A stretch of DNA of 5,013 nt, taken from an uncultured Shinella sp. (GTDB taxonomy: Bacteria; Pseudomonadota; Alphaproteobacteria; Rhizobiales; Rhizobiaceae). Positions 4,117-5,013 of this stretch are shown one piece after another. The DNA lies in NCBI GenBank assembly GCA_946481465.1, contig CAMLOC010000338.1, positions 1-5,013 on the forward strand. Reading direction: 5' to 3'. The notes below the pieces were generated by a model, which saw only the letters and a program-made list of their open reading frames with translations, ran no database searches and was not told the origin of the DNA. Numbering within the stretch: the first letter of the stretch is position 1; each line of letters starts with the position of its first letter. The position numbers and the translations under genes were made by a program.

Positions 4117-5013
4117 GTTATGAATTCATCGCAATCACGATGTTCGCCGGCATGATGGTGCTGCTGCTCACCGGGCAGCGCGTCTTCGCCGTGATCGGCT
4201 TCGTCGGCGTCGTCGCGGCCTTCCTGCTGTGGGGGACGGGCGGCTCGGAAATGGGCTTCGCCTCGGCCATGAAGCTCGTCAAATGGTATCCGATGCTGAC
4301 GGTGCCGATGTTCGTCTTCATGGGCTACATGCTGTCGGAATCGGGTATCGCCGAAGACCTCTACAAGGCGTTCCATGTCTGGATGGGACCGATCAACGGC
4401 GGCCTTGCGCTCGGCACGATCGGCCTCATGGTCATCATCTCGGCGATGAACGGCCTTTCGGTCGCCGGCATGGCGATCGGCGCCACCATCGCGCTGCCGG
4501 AGCTGCTGCGTCGCGGCTACGACAAGGTGATGACGACCGGTGTGGTGCAGGGCGGTTCGACGCTCGGCATCCTGATCCCGCCGAGCATCGTGCTCGTGCT
4601 CTATGGCATGATCGCCCGCGTCCCGGTCGGCCAGCTCTGGCTCGCCGGCGTGTTCCCGGGCCTCCTGATGGCGTTGCTGATGGCGATCTACGTCTATGTG
4701 CGCTGCCGCATCAACCCGTCGCTCGGCCCGGCTCTGCCGGCGGAGGAGCGCACCGTGCCGATGGCCGAGAAGCTGAAACTGCTGACGGCCGGCATTATGC
4801 CGCTCGGCATCTTCACGCTGATGATGTGGCTGTTCCTCAGCGGCATCGCCAGCCTCGTGGAGGCCTCGGCGATCGGCGCGATCTCGTCGGCGCTCGTCGC
4901 CTGGCAGCGCGGCCGGCTCAGCGTGCGCCTGTGGAACGACGTCTTGCAGAAGACGCTTGGCATCACCTGCATGTTCATGTGGATCCTCATCGCCTCGCTC
5001 TGCTTCGGCGCCG
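4113..5013 (+). CDS. TRAP transporter large permease (DctM type), cut by window edge
   Basis: Large, transport-catalysing membrane subunit of the TRAP system. The frame is open for 300 codons to the right edge; the family usually has about 425-460 residues, so about two thirds is present. Hydrophobic helices alternate with family motifs: KWYPMLTVPMFVFMGYML (57-74), then NGLSVAGMAIGATIALPELL (113-132) followed by RRGYDK, then GGSTLGILIPPSIVLVLYG (147-165), and LVEASAIGA (248-256). The NGLSVAGMAIGATIALPE form, instead of the GSGxATxAAIGxxxxPxM of C4-dicarboxylate carriers, suggests the subgroup often labelled mannitol/chloroaromatic compound, a label that says little about the true substrate. 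ATG 4113 overlaps the small-permease stop. No binding-protein gene (dctP) precedes it, so one is expected further right. Confidence 0.9.
   Translation, partial: MSYEFIAITMFAGMMVLLLTGQRVFAVIGFVGVVAAFLLWGTGGSEMGFASAMKLVKWYPMLTVPMFVFMGYMLSESGIAEDLYKAFHVWMGPINGGLALGTIGLMVIISAMNGLSVAGMAIGATIALPELLRRGYDKVMTTGVVQGGSTLGILIPPSIVLVLYGMIARVPVGQLWLAGVFPGLLMALLMAIYVYVRCRINPSLGPALPAEERTVPMAEKLKLLTAGIMPLGIFTLMMWLFLSGIASLVEASAIGAISSALVAWQRGRLSVRLWNDVLQKTLGITCMFMWILIASLCFGA

Noticed and set aside
1..5013. tRNA, rRNA, CRISPR, insertion sequence or phage signals
   Set aside because: I found no direct-repeat array, transposase, integrase or cloverleaf-like sequence; base and codon use is even across the genes.

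Overview
The window looks like chromosome or megaplasmid DNA of an alphaproteobacterium, most likely Rhizobiales (Rhizobium, Agrobacterium, Shinella or Ensifer-like). The reasons are high GC with strong G/C third-position bias in every gene, A/T-rich promoter gaps, and a gene content of high-affinity transporters beside an RpiR-type regulator. I see no mobile element, CRISPR array, tRNA or rRNA. The taxon is inferred from style, not from a marker gene.

Layout. Two gene sets diverge from a 170-bp intergenic region (2542-2711). Leftward (minus strand) are an RpiR/MurR-family regulator (1639-2541), a periplasmic substrate-binding protein of an ABC importer (435-1541), and the first 117 codons of an ABC permease that runs off the left edge (1-352). 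Rightward (plus strand) are an N-formylglutamate amidohydrolase family protein (2712-3473), a TRAP transporter small permease, DctQ type (3607-4116), and the start of the TRAP large permease, DctM type (4113-5013, running off the right edge). The last two overlap by ATGA.

How they may work together. The locus pairs an ATP-driven importer with a periplasmic-binding-protein-dependent secondary importer around one regulator and one amide hydrolase. The simplest reading is a catabolic or scavenging locus: an organic anion (perhaps an N-formyl or other N-acyl amino acid) is imported and the amide cleaved in the cytoplasm, with the RpiR protein sensing an intermediate. The substrate cannot be read from the sequence. 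No histidine-utilisation (hut) gene is visible, so a role in histidine degradation is not supported here.

Regulation. The divergent region holds plausible sigma70-type promoters for both directions and two copies, 42 bp apart, of an inverted repeat TGAAGA-N4-TCTTCA (one with a single mismatch). A separate 13-bp sequence, CTTCGCCGAAGTT, occurs both in the regulator's leader and upstream of the binding-protein gene. A perfect 13-bp stem-loop separates binding protein and permease, and a short upstream reading frame overlaps the start of the TRAP small permease. These are the most interesting signals in an otherwise ordinary accessory-transport region.
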